Source: Clostridium sp. UBA701 (GTDB lineage: Bacteria; Bacillota; Clostridia; Clostridiales; Clostridiaceae). Taken from it: a stretch of DNA of 64,000 bases. The position numbers were made by a program, and so were the translations under genes. The stretch's first letter is position 1; each line of letters starts with the position of its first letter. The notes under the pieces were generated by a model. That model saw only the letters and a program-made list of their open reading frames with translations, was not told the origin of the DNA and searched no databases. Of the stretch, positions 24,555 through 33,929 are shown one piece after another. The stretch is from the NCBI GenBank assembly GCA_002298125.1, contig DBMJ01000023.1, positions 62,249 to 126,248 of the forward strand, written 5' to 3'.

Positions 24555-26216
24555 TTACTCTATTCTATCAAAAAGGGCTACTCCCTTTTTAACAGCTATG
24601 GCGTAGGTAATTATACAAAGTACTAAAAGCTCTGCACTAATTACCATAAAGGCAGTGGAAAAGCTTACGGAAATATAAACTAAGGGAACTATTACAGCCA
24701 CACCCGCAATGCTTCCAAGCAGCATGTGCAGCAGCACATTCATATTCTGCTTTACAGCCTTTTGCTCATTATCCCAGTTTAGCTTTGGCATATATAGGTC
24801 TATAATTATGCCTTGGAAGGATACATAAACTACTATTAGAGCACTAATTATCACTGCACATAGCACAGCTATTGGCGAGGGCTTGAATAATATGGAGGCT
24901 GGTATTATAAGCAGTGAAGCCCCCACAGCATTTAGAATTATTCCCGGAATTACCTTACCTATTATTTGCTTTTTATAGGATAGGGGCAGGTATTTGCAAA
25001 CAAATAAATTCTTCCCCTCTCTAGATATAGCAGTTGGTGTTGTAGCATTAGATACAGCAATGAACAGGGTAATTCCAGTTACAAAGTATAGTATTATAGG
25101 GTTAAGGTTTCCCCCTCTTGTGAAGGCACCTACAGCCTGAAAGGCCTTAAGTGCATCCCTTTGCACGAAAACAGGAACAAAGAATATAGGCCATATAAGA
25201 TCCATAAGTACACAATTCATAAAGAAAATTGAGGTTCTAAAAAGGCTCCTAAATTCCTTCATAACATAGGCCTTTAAACCAGAGCTCTGTACTACATTCT
25301 TATCCATCTCCTCCTTAGAGAGAACTCTTCTCTTTGATGGAGCCTCCGATACCCCTACAACTCCCTTAAAGTAGAAAGCCTCAGCAAGCACCATAAGAAT
25401 TATAGTAAGAGCTACCGCAATTACTAGGAAAACTAATAGATTAAGCAGCCCCCTGGTACTATTGCTATATAACAGAGCTTCAGTAGCAAAGCTTGAACCT
25501 GGAAACATCTTTGAGGTTACAGCAACTAAGGAGTTATTGCCCTTCATTATCATTTCCACCATTTTATCTACATTTCCAAGGTTTTGTCCCATGCTTTGTA
25601 TAAACATATTAAGTCCCAGTATGAGGAGCATGGTTACTATTCCTGCTATGGTTTTAAATCTCTCCTTGTGTGCTCCTACATTTGTAAAGCGCATAAGTAT
25701 TACTGAGATTATAGAGTCTACCACCAGAGGAATTATTGGAAGCAGGAGAAATAATATAACCCCATATATGTAGTATAATGGTCCTGCAGCGGATTTCACT
25801 CCATAGGTAATTAAAAAGGGAAGAATTATAATAAGCTCTGTAAGGTATTCATACATAAGTACTATGGTAAATTTAGCTCCTAAAATCTGTGAAGATCTTA
25901 GTGGAAGTGGAAGTAAAAAGTCCACATCCTTGGACATAAAGAAGGTGCTAATAACGTAGAATAATCCAAAAATAAGAATTACTATGCAGGTTAGTGCAAT
26001 TCCAAGGCTTAGTATTATGCCCTGCTGACCTATTAATGCCAAGGCATCATAGGATTTTACTATACCACTTATAATGAGAGCTGCTGAGGGTGCAAATCCT
26101 ATAACAAGGAGGAGAATAAAGCCCACAGTCTTTAGAGTTTTATGTTTTTTTCCTGAAAATAGCGACCCTTGACCGTTTTTTAAAAGTGCTTTAGTTAATG
26201 CAATAAACTTACTCAT
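24555..26216 (-). CDS. ABC-2-type transporter permease
   Basis: A 553-residue polytopic protein with roughly twelve hydrophobic segments and no ATPase motifs. Its start overlaps the ATPase gene stop by 8 bp, so the two make one transporter. Large permeases of this kind paired with a single ATPase are usually exporters (ABC-2 type); cargo cannot be deduced. A charged cytoplasmic loop around 285-305 (S-K-R-R-V-L-S-K-E-E-M) separates the halves. Confidence 0.85.
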   Translation of the reverse strand: MSKFIALTKALLKNGQGSLFSGKKHKTLKTVGFILLLVIGFAPSAALIISGIVKSYDALALIGQQGIILSLGIALTCIVILIFGLFYVISTFFMSKDVDFLLPLPLRSSQILGAKFTIVLMYEYLTELIIILPFLITYGVKSAAGPLYYIYGVILFLLLPIIPLVVDSIISVILMRFTNVGAHKERFKTIAGIVTMLLILGLNMFIQSMGQNLGNVDKMVEMIMKGNNSLVAVTSKMFPGSSFATEALLYSNSTRGLLNLLVFLVIAVALTIILMVLAEAFYFKGVVGVSEAPSKRRVLSKEEMDKNVVQSSGLKAYVMKEFRSLFRTSIFFMNCVLMDLIWPIFFVPVFVQRDALKAFQAVGAFTRGGNLNPIILYFVTGITLFIAVSNATTPTAISREGKNLFVCKYLPLSYKKQIIGKVIPGIILNAVGASLLIIPASILFKPSPIAVLCAVIISALIVVYVSFQGIIIDLYMPKLNWDNEQKAVKQNMNVLLHMLLGSIAGVAVIVPLVYISVSFSTAFMVISAELLVLCIITYAIAVKKGVALFDRIE

Positions 26217-26940
26217 TTTCTGTCAACTCCAGGAACATCTGCTCTAAGGACTCATTGGATTTAAAGTGCTCTCTCATTTCCTCAAGGGTTCCGCAGAATA
26301 GGATTTTCCCTTTATTAATAATAGCAACTCGGTCACATATCTTCTCTGCTACTTCCAGTACGTGGGTGGAAAAGAATACTGTCTTGCCTGCATTTGTATG
26401 CTCTCTCATCATGGTCTTTAAGGAAAAGGCAGATTTTGGGTCAAGTCCAGTCATAGGTTCATCTAATATCCATAGGGCAGGATTGTGAAGTATGGCCCCC
26501 ATTAATACAATCTTTTGTCTCATACCGTGAGAATAGCTCTGAATTGGGTCAGATAGGGCAGCCTTCATTTCAAATTCCTCTGCCATCTTCTCAATGAGTT
26601 CTTTTCTTGTATTCTTTGGAACTTCATACATGTCTCCCATAAAGTTTAAGTATTCAATGCCCTTAAGCTTTAAAAACATATCTGGGCTGTCTGGAACGAA
26701 GCCAAACTGCATCTTTGCCTTAAGGGGTTCCTTACCTATGCTGATACCGTTGATTTTTATATCCCCGCTGTCAGGTTTTAAAATTCCTGTAATCATCTTT
26801 ATAGTAGTGGTCTTCCCTGCACCATTAGGTCCTAAAAACCCAAAGATTTCTCCCTCTCTTATGGTTAGGTTTATGTCATCCACCGCCTTGGTTTTCCCAT
26901 TATAGCTTTTGTTAAGGTTAGTAATCTCAATCATATCCAT
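26209..26940 (-). CDS. ABC transporter ATP-binding protein
   Basis: A 243-residue ATPase. Walker A is G-P-N-G-A-G-K-T-T near residue 37, the signature loop is the exporter-type variant S-Y-S-H-G-M-R-Q-K near 137, Walker B with L-D-E-P-M-T-G-L-D near 157, and the switch His in F-F-S-T-H near 190. ATG 26940 is chosen for the GGAGG upstream, though the Met two codons on is also possible. It partners the permease that follows with an 8-bp overlap. Confidence 0.93.
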   Translation of the reverse strand: MDMIEITNLNKSYNGKTKAVDDINLTIREGEIFGFLGPNGAGKTTTIKMITGILKPDSGDIKINGISIGKEPLKAKMQFGFVPDSPDMFLKLKGIEYLNFMGDMYEVPKNTRKELIEKMAEEFEMKAALSDPIQSYSHGMRQKIVLMGAILHNPALWILDEPMTGLDPKSAFSLKTMMREHTNAGKTVFFSTHVLEVAEKICDRVAIINKGKILFCGTLEEMREHFKSNESLEQMFLELTENE

Positions 26941-26960
26941 ATCTTCCTCCATAATTCATA

Positions 26961-27161
26961 TTATTGCTTTTTTTTCTTAATAAGATCGTAGCTTGAGCCT
27001 AGAACTACCCCCATTGCTGCCCCTACAGAGAGCCAAAGAGCAACATTACCAAGGATTGCTCCAAGCACTATGCCTATGCCAGAGCCAAAGCATATGCCTA
27101 GTCCCACAGAGGCATTATCATCCTTTTTGACCTTGTCCTTCTCTTTAATATTCTCTTCCAT
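26961..27161 (-). CDS. Small glycine-zipper membrane protein
   Basis: A 66-residue protein with a charged N-terminus (residues 1-17) and two Gly-rich hydrophobic helices (about 19-38 and 41-57) with repeated G-x-x-x-G spacing, then a Lys-rich tail. It resembles the small AtpI-like or YrhC-like helical hairpins, but no family is certain. ATG 27161 lies after a GAGG-type site. It is 20 bp ahead of the ABC transporter ATPase on the same strand and likely in its operon. Confidence 0.65.
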   Translation of the reverse strand: MEENIKEKDKVKKDDNASVGLGICFGSGIGIVLGAILGNVALWLSVGAAMGVVLGSSYDLIKKKKQ

Positions 27162-27330
27162 TACCCTTTTATCCTCCTTGAATTATTTCACCCTACAAAC
27201 TTATTATAATTAATGCGTATCACTTTATCAAATTAAATTAACCTTTAAAAAGGTTAATTAATACTCCTTTTTAGCATATTATTAATCTTTTGTTAATAAA
27301 GCACAGCTTTGCTCATTTTTGCACTGTTTT

Positions 27331-27852
27331 TCACCTGAAAAATAATGAAGCCATGGTTACTGCTAAAATTACTGCAGTTAAGTCTGCCATAATAGCAGCC
27401 CAGAGTGTATGTCTTATCTTTTTTATACCAACGGAGCCATAGTAAACTGAGATGGTATAAAATATTGTTTCTGTAGTACCCATGATTATAGATGCTGTTA
27501 ACCCTATAAAGCTGTCTGCACCGTATTTTTGGATTATTTCTGTAAAAATCCCAAGAGCCCCGCTACCGGAGAGGGGCTTCATAAATACAAGAGGAGCTAC
27601 CTCCGGCGGCAGACCTATGAGTCTCACTATAGGAGTGATGAGCCTTAAAAGATAATCTAATGCCTTTGCCTCTCTAAAAATTGTCACTGCTAATAGCATG
27701 GCTAGTAGATATGGAAATATCCTAAGGGCAATCTTTAAGCCTTCCTTAGCTCCCTCTACAAAGCACTCATATACCTTTACACCCTTTAACATTCCGTAGC
27801 AAACTATAATTCCAATGATTATGGGAATTAATGCCTTCATAATATATGCCAT
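27331..27852 (-). CDS. spmB: Spore maturation protein B
   Basis: A 173-residue membrane protein of the nucleoside-recognition (Gate) domain family, with about five membrane segments and the conserved P-L-V-F-M-K-P-L-S-G-S-G-A-L-G (about 87-101). With SpmA it is needed for full dehydration of the spore core and heat resistance. ATG 27852 follows GGAGGGG. It lies 10 bp behind spmA, as in other spore formers, and is good evidence that the organism sporulates. Confidence 0.94.
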   Translation of the reverse strand: MAYIMKALIPIIIGIIVCYGMLKGVKVYECFVEGAKEGLKIALRIFPYLLAMLLAVTIFREAKALDYLLRLITPIVRLIGLPPEVAPLVFMKPLSGSGALGIFTEIIQKYGADSFIGLTASIIMGTTETIFYTISVYYGSVGIKKIRHTLWAAIMADLTAVILAVTMASLFFR

Positions 27853-27862
27853 AGCGCCCCTC

Positions 27863-28438
27863 CTAAAAATAACGCTGCAGTATCTTGCAGCATATTATAC
27901 CTACCACCGCAGCAACAGTGGTGGAGACTATGGCTGGAATCAGCATGGCAGCAGGATTTGCAGAGCCTGCTGCGGCTCTTATGGACATTACGGTGGTGGG
28001 GAGGAGCTGTATACAGGCTCCGTTTAAAACCAGAAAAAGCGCCATATCGTCTGTAGCTCTTCCCTTTTCTATATTTACTCTATCCATCTCCTCCATGGCC
28101 TTTATACCTGCAGGAGTGGCAGCATTGGACAACCCCATCATATTGGCAGTAAGGTTCATGGTGATGGCCTCTAGAGCCTTTTCGTCCCTGGAGGCCTCTC
28201 TAAACAAAAGCTTTAATACTGGCCTTAATAGCGAGGTTAGCTTGGATGTAAGTCCGCTTTTTTCTGCAATTTTTAAAACTCCGCACCATAGGCAGAGCAG
28301 ACCTGTAAGCTTAATGACAAAGGCAGTGGTATTTTGTGCTGAATCTACCACAGCCTTAGAAATTGCCTCTCCCCCTCCGGTAAAGATACCAAGGATAATG
28401 CCTCCAAGGAGGATAAAAAACCAAATATAATTAATCAT
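27863..28438 (-). CDS. spmA: Spore maturation protein A
   Basis: A 191-residue membrane protein, partner of SpmB. The Gate-type motif N-M-M-G-L-S-N-A-A-T-P-A-G (about 98-110) and G-A-C-I-Q-L-L-P-T (about 139-147) are typical. ATG 28438 follows GGAGGGA. The two genes form a compact operon transcribed away from the propeller-protein cluster. Confidence 0.94.
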   Translation of the reverse strand: MINYIWFFILLGGIILGIFTGGGEAISKAVVDSAQNTTAFVIKLTGLLCLWCGVLKIAEKSGLTSKLTSLLRPVLKLLFREASRDEKALEAITMNLTANMMGLSNAATPAGIKAMEEMDRVNIEKGRATDDMALFLVLNGACIQLLPTTVMSIRAAAGSANPAAMLIPAIVSTTVAAVVGIICCKILQRYF

Positions 28439-28509
28439 AGTCCCTCCAAATTAACTTAATCTAATAATAGATATGAATTTGAAGGGATAAATATAGATAG
28501 GAACAAAAA

Positions 28510-29808
28510 CTATTCTAGATGATAAATATAATAGTTAAAGCCCTCTGAGCTTTCCTTTTTTTGTTTTATACCAAGGAGGGTTATGCTATCCTTATCCACA
28601 ATGGGAGAAAGACCGCTGTCTATATCAAGCTTAAACATGCTCTTTTCCTTTCCATTGCTAATATCTAAAAGTTTAATTCCTCCCTTACAGGTCACGTAAA
28701 TCACGTCTCCTGCTATTGAAAAGCCGCCATATTCATTGTTGCTCTTTATAGCATATAGCTTATTGTAATGGGTCTTATCATATACAGAAAACTCTATTGC
28801 AGGGTTATTTATATTTTTTTCATAGGTTACATTTGCAAAGAGCACTTTATCTTCAGAAATTATAAGATTTGAAACCATGCCTAAATCCTTGAAGGTAAAT
28901 ATTTCTTTCCCGTCTTTTTTGTCGTAAACCTTCAATATGCTTGTCATCTTCATATAATCTGTATAGGAAATATATATCCTATCCTTATCAGATATCAGGG
29001 AGGTTACAGTTATCATGGAGTTTACGATATCATCACTTTTACGCATACTCCACTTGCATCTTCCACTGGCAGAGTATATGGCATCAATTTTTTTATAGCT
29101 GCAGCAATAGACAAGGTTATCCTGCACATCAATAAAATCAGTGGAAGGGCTTTCCATATTGTACTTCCAAAGACTTTTACCTTCTTTAATATTTATTGCA
29201 TAGAGGTTAGAGTCTGAGGAACTTGCATATAATATGCCGCTGCTAACCTTAATGCCCATAAATTCAAAGCTATAGGGATCCTTATAGCTCCATACTTCCT
29301 TCCCGGTATTTAAATCAACTCCCACAACTTTGTCTTTATTTGAGTAATACACTACTCCATCATATACATCTAGAGTCTTTCCATGTACAGCTCCCATCCT
29401 AAGAGCTGCTTCTCCATTCCATTTTACCGGAAGCGTCCATTTCTCTGCTCCATCACTCTTATTTAATAACGTAATTTTATCAAAGGTGTAGTAGAGCACA
29501 TAATCCTTGCCAGTAATAATATCTATTACATTGTCACCCACTACATTGCTGGTCCAGCTTTTTAGCTCCTTCTCTTTCTGTGATACTGCTTTACTGTCAT
29601 CTCCATTTTCCTTTTGTGATACTGCTTTACTGCTGTCTCCCTCTCCCATGGCTGTTGCCTTATCCTCCAAGGAGCTCTTCTCGTAAACATGGTTACTGTT
29701 ATTTGCCCCCTTGGAGGCAGGTCTACTCCTTCCTATAAAGTAAAATAGAGAACAGCCTATTAAAGCTAAGGCAATAGCTGAAAGAATAATGACCTTTTTC
29801 CTGGACAT
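28510..29808 (-). CDS. Membrane-anchored PQQ-like beta-propeller protein (copy 1)
   Basis: A 432-residue protein with an N-terminal membrane anchor (about 5-24), a Ser/Lys-rich linker containing a short internal duplication (A-V-S-Q-K-E-N-G-D-D-S-K then A-V-S-Q-K-E), and a PQQ-type beta-propeller domain (about 85-432). Blades are seen as repeats such as V-G-V-D-L-N-T-G-K-E-V-W-S-Y and L-Y-A-I-N-I-K-E-G-K-S-L-W. The quinone-binding residues of true dehydrogenases are not evident, so it is probably a scaffold or ligand-binding surface protein. ATG 29808 follows GGAG. It lies 12 bp behind a paralogue. Confidence 0.8.
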   Translation of the reverse strand: MSRKKVIILSAIALALIGCSLFYFIGRSRPASKGANNSNHVYEKSSLEDKATAMGEGDSSKAVSQKENGDDSKAVSQKEKELKSWTSNVVGDNVIDIITGKDYVLYYTFDKITLLNKSDGAEKWTLPVKWNGEAALRMGAVHGKTLDVYDGVVYYSNKDKVVGVDLNTGKEVWSYKDPYSFEFMGIKVSSGILYASSSDSNLYAINIKEGKSLWKYNMESPSTDFIDVQDNLVYCCSYKKIDAIYSASGRCKWSMRKSDDIVNSMITVTSLISDKDRIYISYTDYMKMTSILKVYDKKDGKEIFTFKDLGMVSNLIISEDKVLFANVTYEKNINNPAIEFSVYDKTHYNKLYAIKSNNEYGGFSIAGDVIYVTCKGGIKLLDISNGKEKSMFKLDIDSGLSPIVDKDSITLLGIKQKKESSEGFNYYIYHLE

Positions 29809-29820
29809 AATTTCAACTCC

Positions 29821-31053
29821 TTACTTTAATCTTATAATTTTTAAGTTAGATTTTATCTCTTTTTCATCTATACTGGCGGAAATATTTATGCCTGTAATTA
29901 TTATGCTATCGTTTTCTATTAGAATGGCAGATGTTTTATTTTCTCCTTGGAAGATTATCTGCTTTTTAATTTCCCCAGTGCTGGAGTCTAAAAGTAAAAT
30001 GTGACCCAAATTGTTTACTACGTAGACATAATTTTTTGTTAAAGCTATCTGATAATAGGCATCGTTTTCCAATTCTTTAGTAGCTTCAGTCTTTCCACTT
30101 TCTGCATCCATTATGATTAGCTTACCTAAATTGACATCATTTTTATTACCTAAAAGATATAACTTTCCATTTGCTGCGGCTTGGTTATAAATCCAATCCT
30201 CATAGGCTGTTTTCCAAAGGTCCTTTCCCTTATCCTTTGAAAATACACGAACCATTCCTCCAAGTCCTTTCGTGGAGTTGTAAAAAATATATATTCTCTC
30301 TTCGTCACTGATCATCCTTGTAGGATAATAGTCCTGCACCTTTATATCCACTTTCCACTTTTCTTTACCGCTGGAGGCATATACAGCGGAAATATGCTCC
30401 TCACTGCAGTAGTAAAGGATTTGCTTGTCAATTTTCATATCTACCATTTTGCCACTGGACAGTGACAGCCTCCATCTTATGCCTTCATTATTTAGATCTA
30501 TGGCATAAATACAGGTATTAACGCAGTATGCATACAATACATTGTTTTGAACTCCAAAAAACTGATATTTTGAGTTACCTGGAGCCTTTATCCTTTTTAA
30601 TTCTTTTCCATCCTCTACCCTCATTACAGCTATGCTATCCTCATAATTATAGAAAACTCTATCATTGTATAAACTACCGTATTGAGTATCATAATAATTC
30701 TCAAAATGTTTTTCGTATACTTCTGGTTTACTCTCTGTTTTCCATAACTCTTTACCAGAGTTCTTATTTAGAGCAACTACTCCTCTTGGAGAAGCTAGTA
30801 CCATCTGTTCCTTAGTGCAAAAAAGCTCATTATACAATGAATCCTTCTCATAACTCCAGCTTTTTTCAAGATATACCTTTTCCTCCTTGCTCTCCTCTAC
30901 TTTTTTCATGCCTTCAAAAATTAAATTACCTTTACCGAGTCTTCCAGAAGAAATAGCTGCTGGTGCTCTTCTTAAAAATAGCAGTACAATGGTAATAGAT
31001 GCTGCAAATAATAATATTATTAACACACTGTATACTGTTTTTCTTCTACTCAT
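29821..31053 (-). CDS. Membrane-anchored PQQ-like beta-propeller protein (copy 2)
   Basis: A 410-residue paralogue of the flanking genes. Membrane anchor at about 7-27; propeller blades such as V-V-A-L-N-K-N-S-G-K-E-L-W-K, I-Y-A-I-D-L-N-N-E-G-I-R-W and I-L-L-L-D-S-S-T-G-E-I. It is much closer to copy 3 than to copy 1: the C-terminal residues K-S-N-L-K-I-I-R-L-K and the block I-Y-N-Q-A-A-A-N-G-K-L-Y-L-L are identical in copies 2 and 3. A recent tandem duplication is likely. ATG 31053 follows AAGGGGA. Confidence 0.8.
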   Translation of the reverse strand: MSRRKTVYSVLIILLFAASITIVLLFLRRAPAAISSGRLGKGNLIFEGMKKVEESKEEKVYLEKSWSYEKDSLYNELFCTKEQMVLASPRGVVALNKNSGKELWKTESKPEVYEKHFENYYDTQYGSLYNDRVFYNYEDSIAVMRVEDGKELKRIKAPGNSKYQFFGVQNNVLYAYCVNTCIYAIDLNNEGIRWRLSLSSGKMVDMKIDKQILYYCSEEHISAVYASSGKEKWKVDIKVQDYYPTRMISDEERIYIFYNSTKGLGGMVRVFSKDKGKDLWKTAYEDWIYNQAAANGKLYLLGNKNDVNLGKLIIMDAESGKTEATKELENDAYYQIALTKNYVYVVNNLGHILLLDSSTGEIKKQIIFQGENKTSAILIENDSIIITGINISASIDEKEIKSNLKIIRLK

Positions 31054-31146
31054 AAAATTCCCCTTTTCTTCGTTTCATGAATATATAAGAAATAAACACC
31101 ACCTTGTATTTTATTATGTCATTGTTTACATCCCATATGGCTATCT

Positions 31147-32376
31147 CTATTTTAATCTTATAATTTTTAAGTTAGATTTTATCTCTTTTTCATCCTCACT
31201 AGAGGACATAGACATTCCACCAATTATCATGCTGTCATCTTCTATTAGCATAGAGGTAGTAATAATTTCATCTTGGAAGGTTATCTGTTTTTTAATTTCC
31301 CCAGTGCTGGAATCTAAAAGTAAAATGTGTCCCAAATTGTTTACCACATAGATATAATCTTTTGTTAAAGCTATCTGATTATAGACTTCATTTTTCAGCT
31401 CTTTGGTAACTACAGCTTTTCCGCTTTCAGCATTTAATATTATGAGCTTACCCATATCGCTATTATTTACAGCAGCTAGGAGATATAACTTTCCATTTGC
31501 TGCAGCTTGGTTATAAATCCAATCCTCATAGGCTGTTTCCCAAAGCTCCTTTCCCTTATCCTTTGAAAATACACGAACCATTCCTCCACGTACTTCACTA
31601 GAGTTGTAAAAGATATATATCCTCTCTTCGTCACTGATCATCTTTGTAGGATAATAGCCCTTCACCTTTATCTCTGTACTCCATTTTTTTTGACTGCTGG
31701 AGGTATATACTGCAGAAAGCTCCTCTCCACTGCAGTAATATAGTATTTTCTTGTCTAGGTGCATTTCTATCAGCTGTCCGCTTCCTGTTGATAGCTTCCA
31801 CCTTATACTCTCATTATCTAAATTTATGGCATAAATACAGGTGTTAGCACAATATACGTACATCACATTGTTTGAAACTGCAAGAAATTTATACCTTGAG
31901 CTGTCAGGAGCCTTTATTCTTTGCACTTCTTTTCCATCCTTTAGCTTCATTACAGTTATATTATCATCATAGTTGTAAAAAACCCTATCCTTGTAGACAA
32001 TTCCGAACTGAGAATCATAATAATCCTCATAATGCTTTTCATACACTTCTGGCTTGGCCACCGTTCTCCATAGCTCTTTTCCTGAATCCTTACTTAGAAC
32101 AGTTATTCCTTTGGGAGAAATCAGTACTACCTGGTCCTTAGTGCTAAAAAACTCATTTAATAGTGAATTATTCTCATAGCTCCAGCTTTTTTGAAGAGCT
32201 ACTTCTTTTCCTTTACTCTCCTCTACTTTTTTCATTCCATCAAAAATAAGATTACCTCTATAAGATCTTCCAGAAGAAATGGCTGCATATGATTTTGTTA
32301 ATAAAAACAACACAAGGGCCATAGCTGCTGATAAAAATATGATTAAAACTATGTAAATTGCTTTTTTTCTATTCAT
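31147..32376 (-). CDS. Membrane-anchored PQQ-like beta-propeller protein (copy 3)
   Basis: A 409-residue near-twin of copy 2, with the same anchor, same blade pattern and same C-terminus. ATG 32376 is chosen because AAAGGAGAA precedes it; a 35-residue upstream extension lacks a ribosome site. It heads the three-gene minus-strand cluster. Role unknown; a surface-exposed propeller for binding or protein assembly (as with BamB) is possible, but Firmicutes have no outer membrane, so the partner must differ. Confidence 0.8.
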   Translation of the reverse strand: MNRKKAIYIVLIIFLSAAMALVLFLLTKSYAAISSGRSYRGNLIFDGMKKVEESKGKEVALQKSWSYENNSLLNEFFSTKDQVVLISPKGITVLSKDSGKELWRTVAKPEVYEKHYEDYYDSQFGIVYKDRVFYNYDDNITVMKLKDGKEVQRIKAPDSSRYKFLAVSNNVMYVYCANTCIYAINLDNESIRWKLSTGSGQLIEMHLDKKILYYCSGEELSAVYTSSSQKKWSTEIKVKGYYPTKMISDEERIYIFYNSSEVRGGMVRVFSKDKGKELWETAYEDWIYNQAAANGKLYLLAAVNNSDMGKLIILNAESGKAVVTKELKNEVYNQIALTKDYIYVVNNLGHILLLDSSTGEIKKQITFQDEIITTSMLIEDDSMIIGGMSMSSSEDEKEIKSNLKIIRLK

Positions 32377-32559
32377 AAAAATTCTCCTTTGTTTTGTTCT
32401 AAGAATATATACGAAATAAATAATGCTTTGTATTATATTTGGTAAAAATAATTTACAGCTCCTCCTTAATAATAAGTGCAACTTCCGCAGATAATAATAT
32501 TGAAAGTGGAAGTCTTCAGTGTTAATATTTAAAATGAAATACTATTTTGGAGGAATTAA

Positions 32560-32802
32560 ATGACAATTAAAGATATGATGAAGTATATAGAAAGTGAATA
32601 TACGGTAATAAATGAGACGCCCTGTGAGGTATGCGGCGGTGAGTTTTTTGCCGATGAGCTGAAGCTGTCCATTGTTGACGATATACCCTATGATGTATGC
32701 AGCTGTATATGTTCAAATTGTGGTCATGAAAAGATATTTGAGTTCCACGCTCCTTTTATAGAGCTGAAGACCTCAAAGAAACTCAAGAAAAATCTAAATT
32801 AA
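32560..32802 (+). CDS. Small protein with CxxC pairs, probable zinc ribbon
   Basis: An 80-residue cytoplasmic protein with C-E-V-C near residue 22-25 and C-S-C-I-C-S-N-C near 47-54, spaced like a four-cysteine metal site. ATG 32560 follows GGAGGAATTAA. It lies 15 bp ahead of a second small gene and the two are probably cotranscribed. Function unknown. Confidence 0.65.
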   Translation: MTIKDMMKYIESEYTVINETPCEVCGGEFFADELKLSIVDDIPYDVCSCICSNCGHEKIFEFHAPFIELKTSKKLKKNLN

Positions 32803-32817
32803 AGGAGAACTACACTT

Positions 32818-33003
32818 ATGAAGGAAACTAGTTTAAAGCTGGCACAGCAGGACATTGATGAAGCTCTAGAAACCATTGAAGCCCTTGAAGAAACCATGGA
32901 TAAGGATAATTTTTCAAAGAACGCCTTAAAGGAAAAGTTTTTATATCTGTCCAATAAGATGACGGAGCTTGAACATTTGCTTAAACAAGAGGGAATTTTA
33001 TAA
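32818..33003 (+). CDS. Small helical protein, unknown
   Basis: A 61-residue, acidic, almost entirely helical protein with heptad-like Leu/Ile spacing (about 8-55), probably coiled coil. ATG 32818 follows AAAGGAGAA. Second gene of a two-gene unit with the CxxC protein upstream. Confidence 0.65.
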   Translation: MKETSLKLAQQDIDEALETIEALEETMDKDNFSKNALKEKFLYLSNKMTELEHLLKQEGIL

Positions 33004-33093
33004 TTTTCACAATTCCATCACAAATAACACAAATAATAATCAAACTTCCTCCTTATACTTAGATTGTAAAACAAATTCAGGAGGTGAATTATA

Positions 33094-33603
33094 ATGAAAG
33101 CAAAACACATAGCTTCATTACTTTTAGCAGGTGCATTATTAGCTGGCGGGATATTTTCCTTTACTGCCAAGGCTGAGGATAAAGCTGCAGTTACATCAGT
33201 ACCCGTGAAGATGGGTAGAATGATAGGAATTAAGGGAAAAGACATCATGGATAAGGTGCTTAAAGAGAAGCTTTCCATGAGTGATACGGAAATTGCAGAA
33301 GCCAGAGCTCAGAAGAAAAACATCTTCGATATAGCCCAAGCAAAGGGTGTCTCTAAAGAGGATTTAAAGAAGGCTTTGCTAGATGAGAAGTTTAAGGCTA
33401 TCGATAAGGCTGTTACAGATGGAAAGATAACTAAGGCTGAGGGTGACAGCTTGAAGGCAAAGATTCAAGAAAGAATGAACAACTGCGATGGCAATTTAGG
33501 CAAAAACTTCGATAAAAAAGGCTCTGGAAAGGGTCAGGGTATGGGTAAAGGCAGAAACGGCGGCGGTGGAAACGGCGGTAATTGCACATTAAATAATCAG
33601 TAA
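33094..33603 (+). CDS. Secreted DUF2680-like protein with Gly-rich tail
   Basis: A 169-residue exported protein. Signal peptide at about 1-27 (cleaved after A-K-A), a helical middle part (about 45-130) with two short repeats of the kind in clostridial DUF2680 proteins (L-S-M-S-D-T-E-I-A-E-A-R then V-S-K-E-D-L-K-K-A-L-L), and a Gly/Lys/Asn-rich tail with two cysteines (Cys near 129 and near 164). ATG 33094 follows AGGAGGTG. Function unknown. It is followed by a strong terminator. Confidence 0.75.
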   Translation: MKAKHIASLLLAGALLAGGIFSFTAKAEDKAAVTSVPVKMGRMIGIKGKDIMDKVLKEKLSMSDTEIAEARAQKKNIFDIAQAKGVSKEDLKKALLDEKFKAIDKAVTDGKITKAEGDSLKAKIQERMNNCDGNLGKNFDKKGSGKGQGMGKGRNGGGGNGGNCTLNNQ

Positions 33604-33608
33604 AATTC

Positions 33609-33645
33609 AAGCTGGTATCACAAAAACTTTTGTGATACCAGCTTT
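33609..33645 (+). terminator. Strong terminator after the DUF2680-like gene
   Basis: 17-bp stem beginning AAGCTGGTATCACAAAA with its complement, closing with T6. One of the clearest terminators in the window. Confidence 0.9.
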
Positions 33646-33646
33646 T

Positions 33647-33668
33647 TTATCTGATAACTACCTATTTA
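33647..33668. repeat. 22-bp direct repeat, left copy
   Basis: Identical over 22 bp to 34628-34649 (core ATCTGATAACTACCTATTTA). The right copy spans the stop codon and 3' end of the 132-residue gene. This left copy sits directly after the terminator and belongs to no gene. The segment between looks inserted or duplicated. Bases 33669-33799 hold nothing I can identify. Confidence 0.8.
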
Positions 33669-33799
33669 AGATGAAGAAGGAAACTGTTTACATAGTTACT
33701 CATATCATAACGCATATGACCTATTAAAGTATACAGATTACCAACGTGATTTTAAATAAATCAACTAAATGAATTATTTATTATGTTTTCTCATCTCTA

Positions 33800-33904
33800 T
33801 TAATTCCATCCAGTTATAGACCATCCTGGAGGGTTAAGTTCTGTAGTCCAATATGTTGGATTCCCAACATAATATGTAAACCATGCAGGAGTATATTTAT
33901 ACAT
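33800..33904 (-). CDS. 34-residue aromatic-rich small protein
   Basis: A short gene from ATG 33904 to TAA 33800, preceded by GGAGGTCAAATT, a near-perfect ribosome site. The product begins M-Y-K-Y-T-P-A-W-F-T-Y-Y-V and ends N-P-P-G-W-S-I-T-G-W-N: four Trp and six Tyr/Phe in 34 residues, no Cys. It lies 25 bp behind the 142-residue membrane protein and within the segment bracketed by 22-bp direct repeats. It could be a membrane-surface microprotein, a secreted peptide or a signal. No family recognised. Confidence 0.6.
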   Translation of the reverse strand: MYKYTPAWFTYYVGNPTYWTTELNPPGWSITGWN

Positions 33905-33929
33905 AATTTGACCTCCAATAAAGTTATTA

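Noticed and set aside
27885..28430. 181-codon plus-strand ORF
   Set aside because: Antisense to spmA, which is conserved and well supported.
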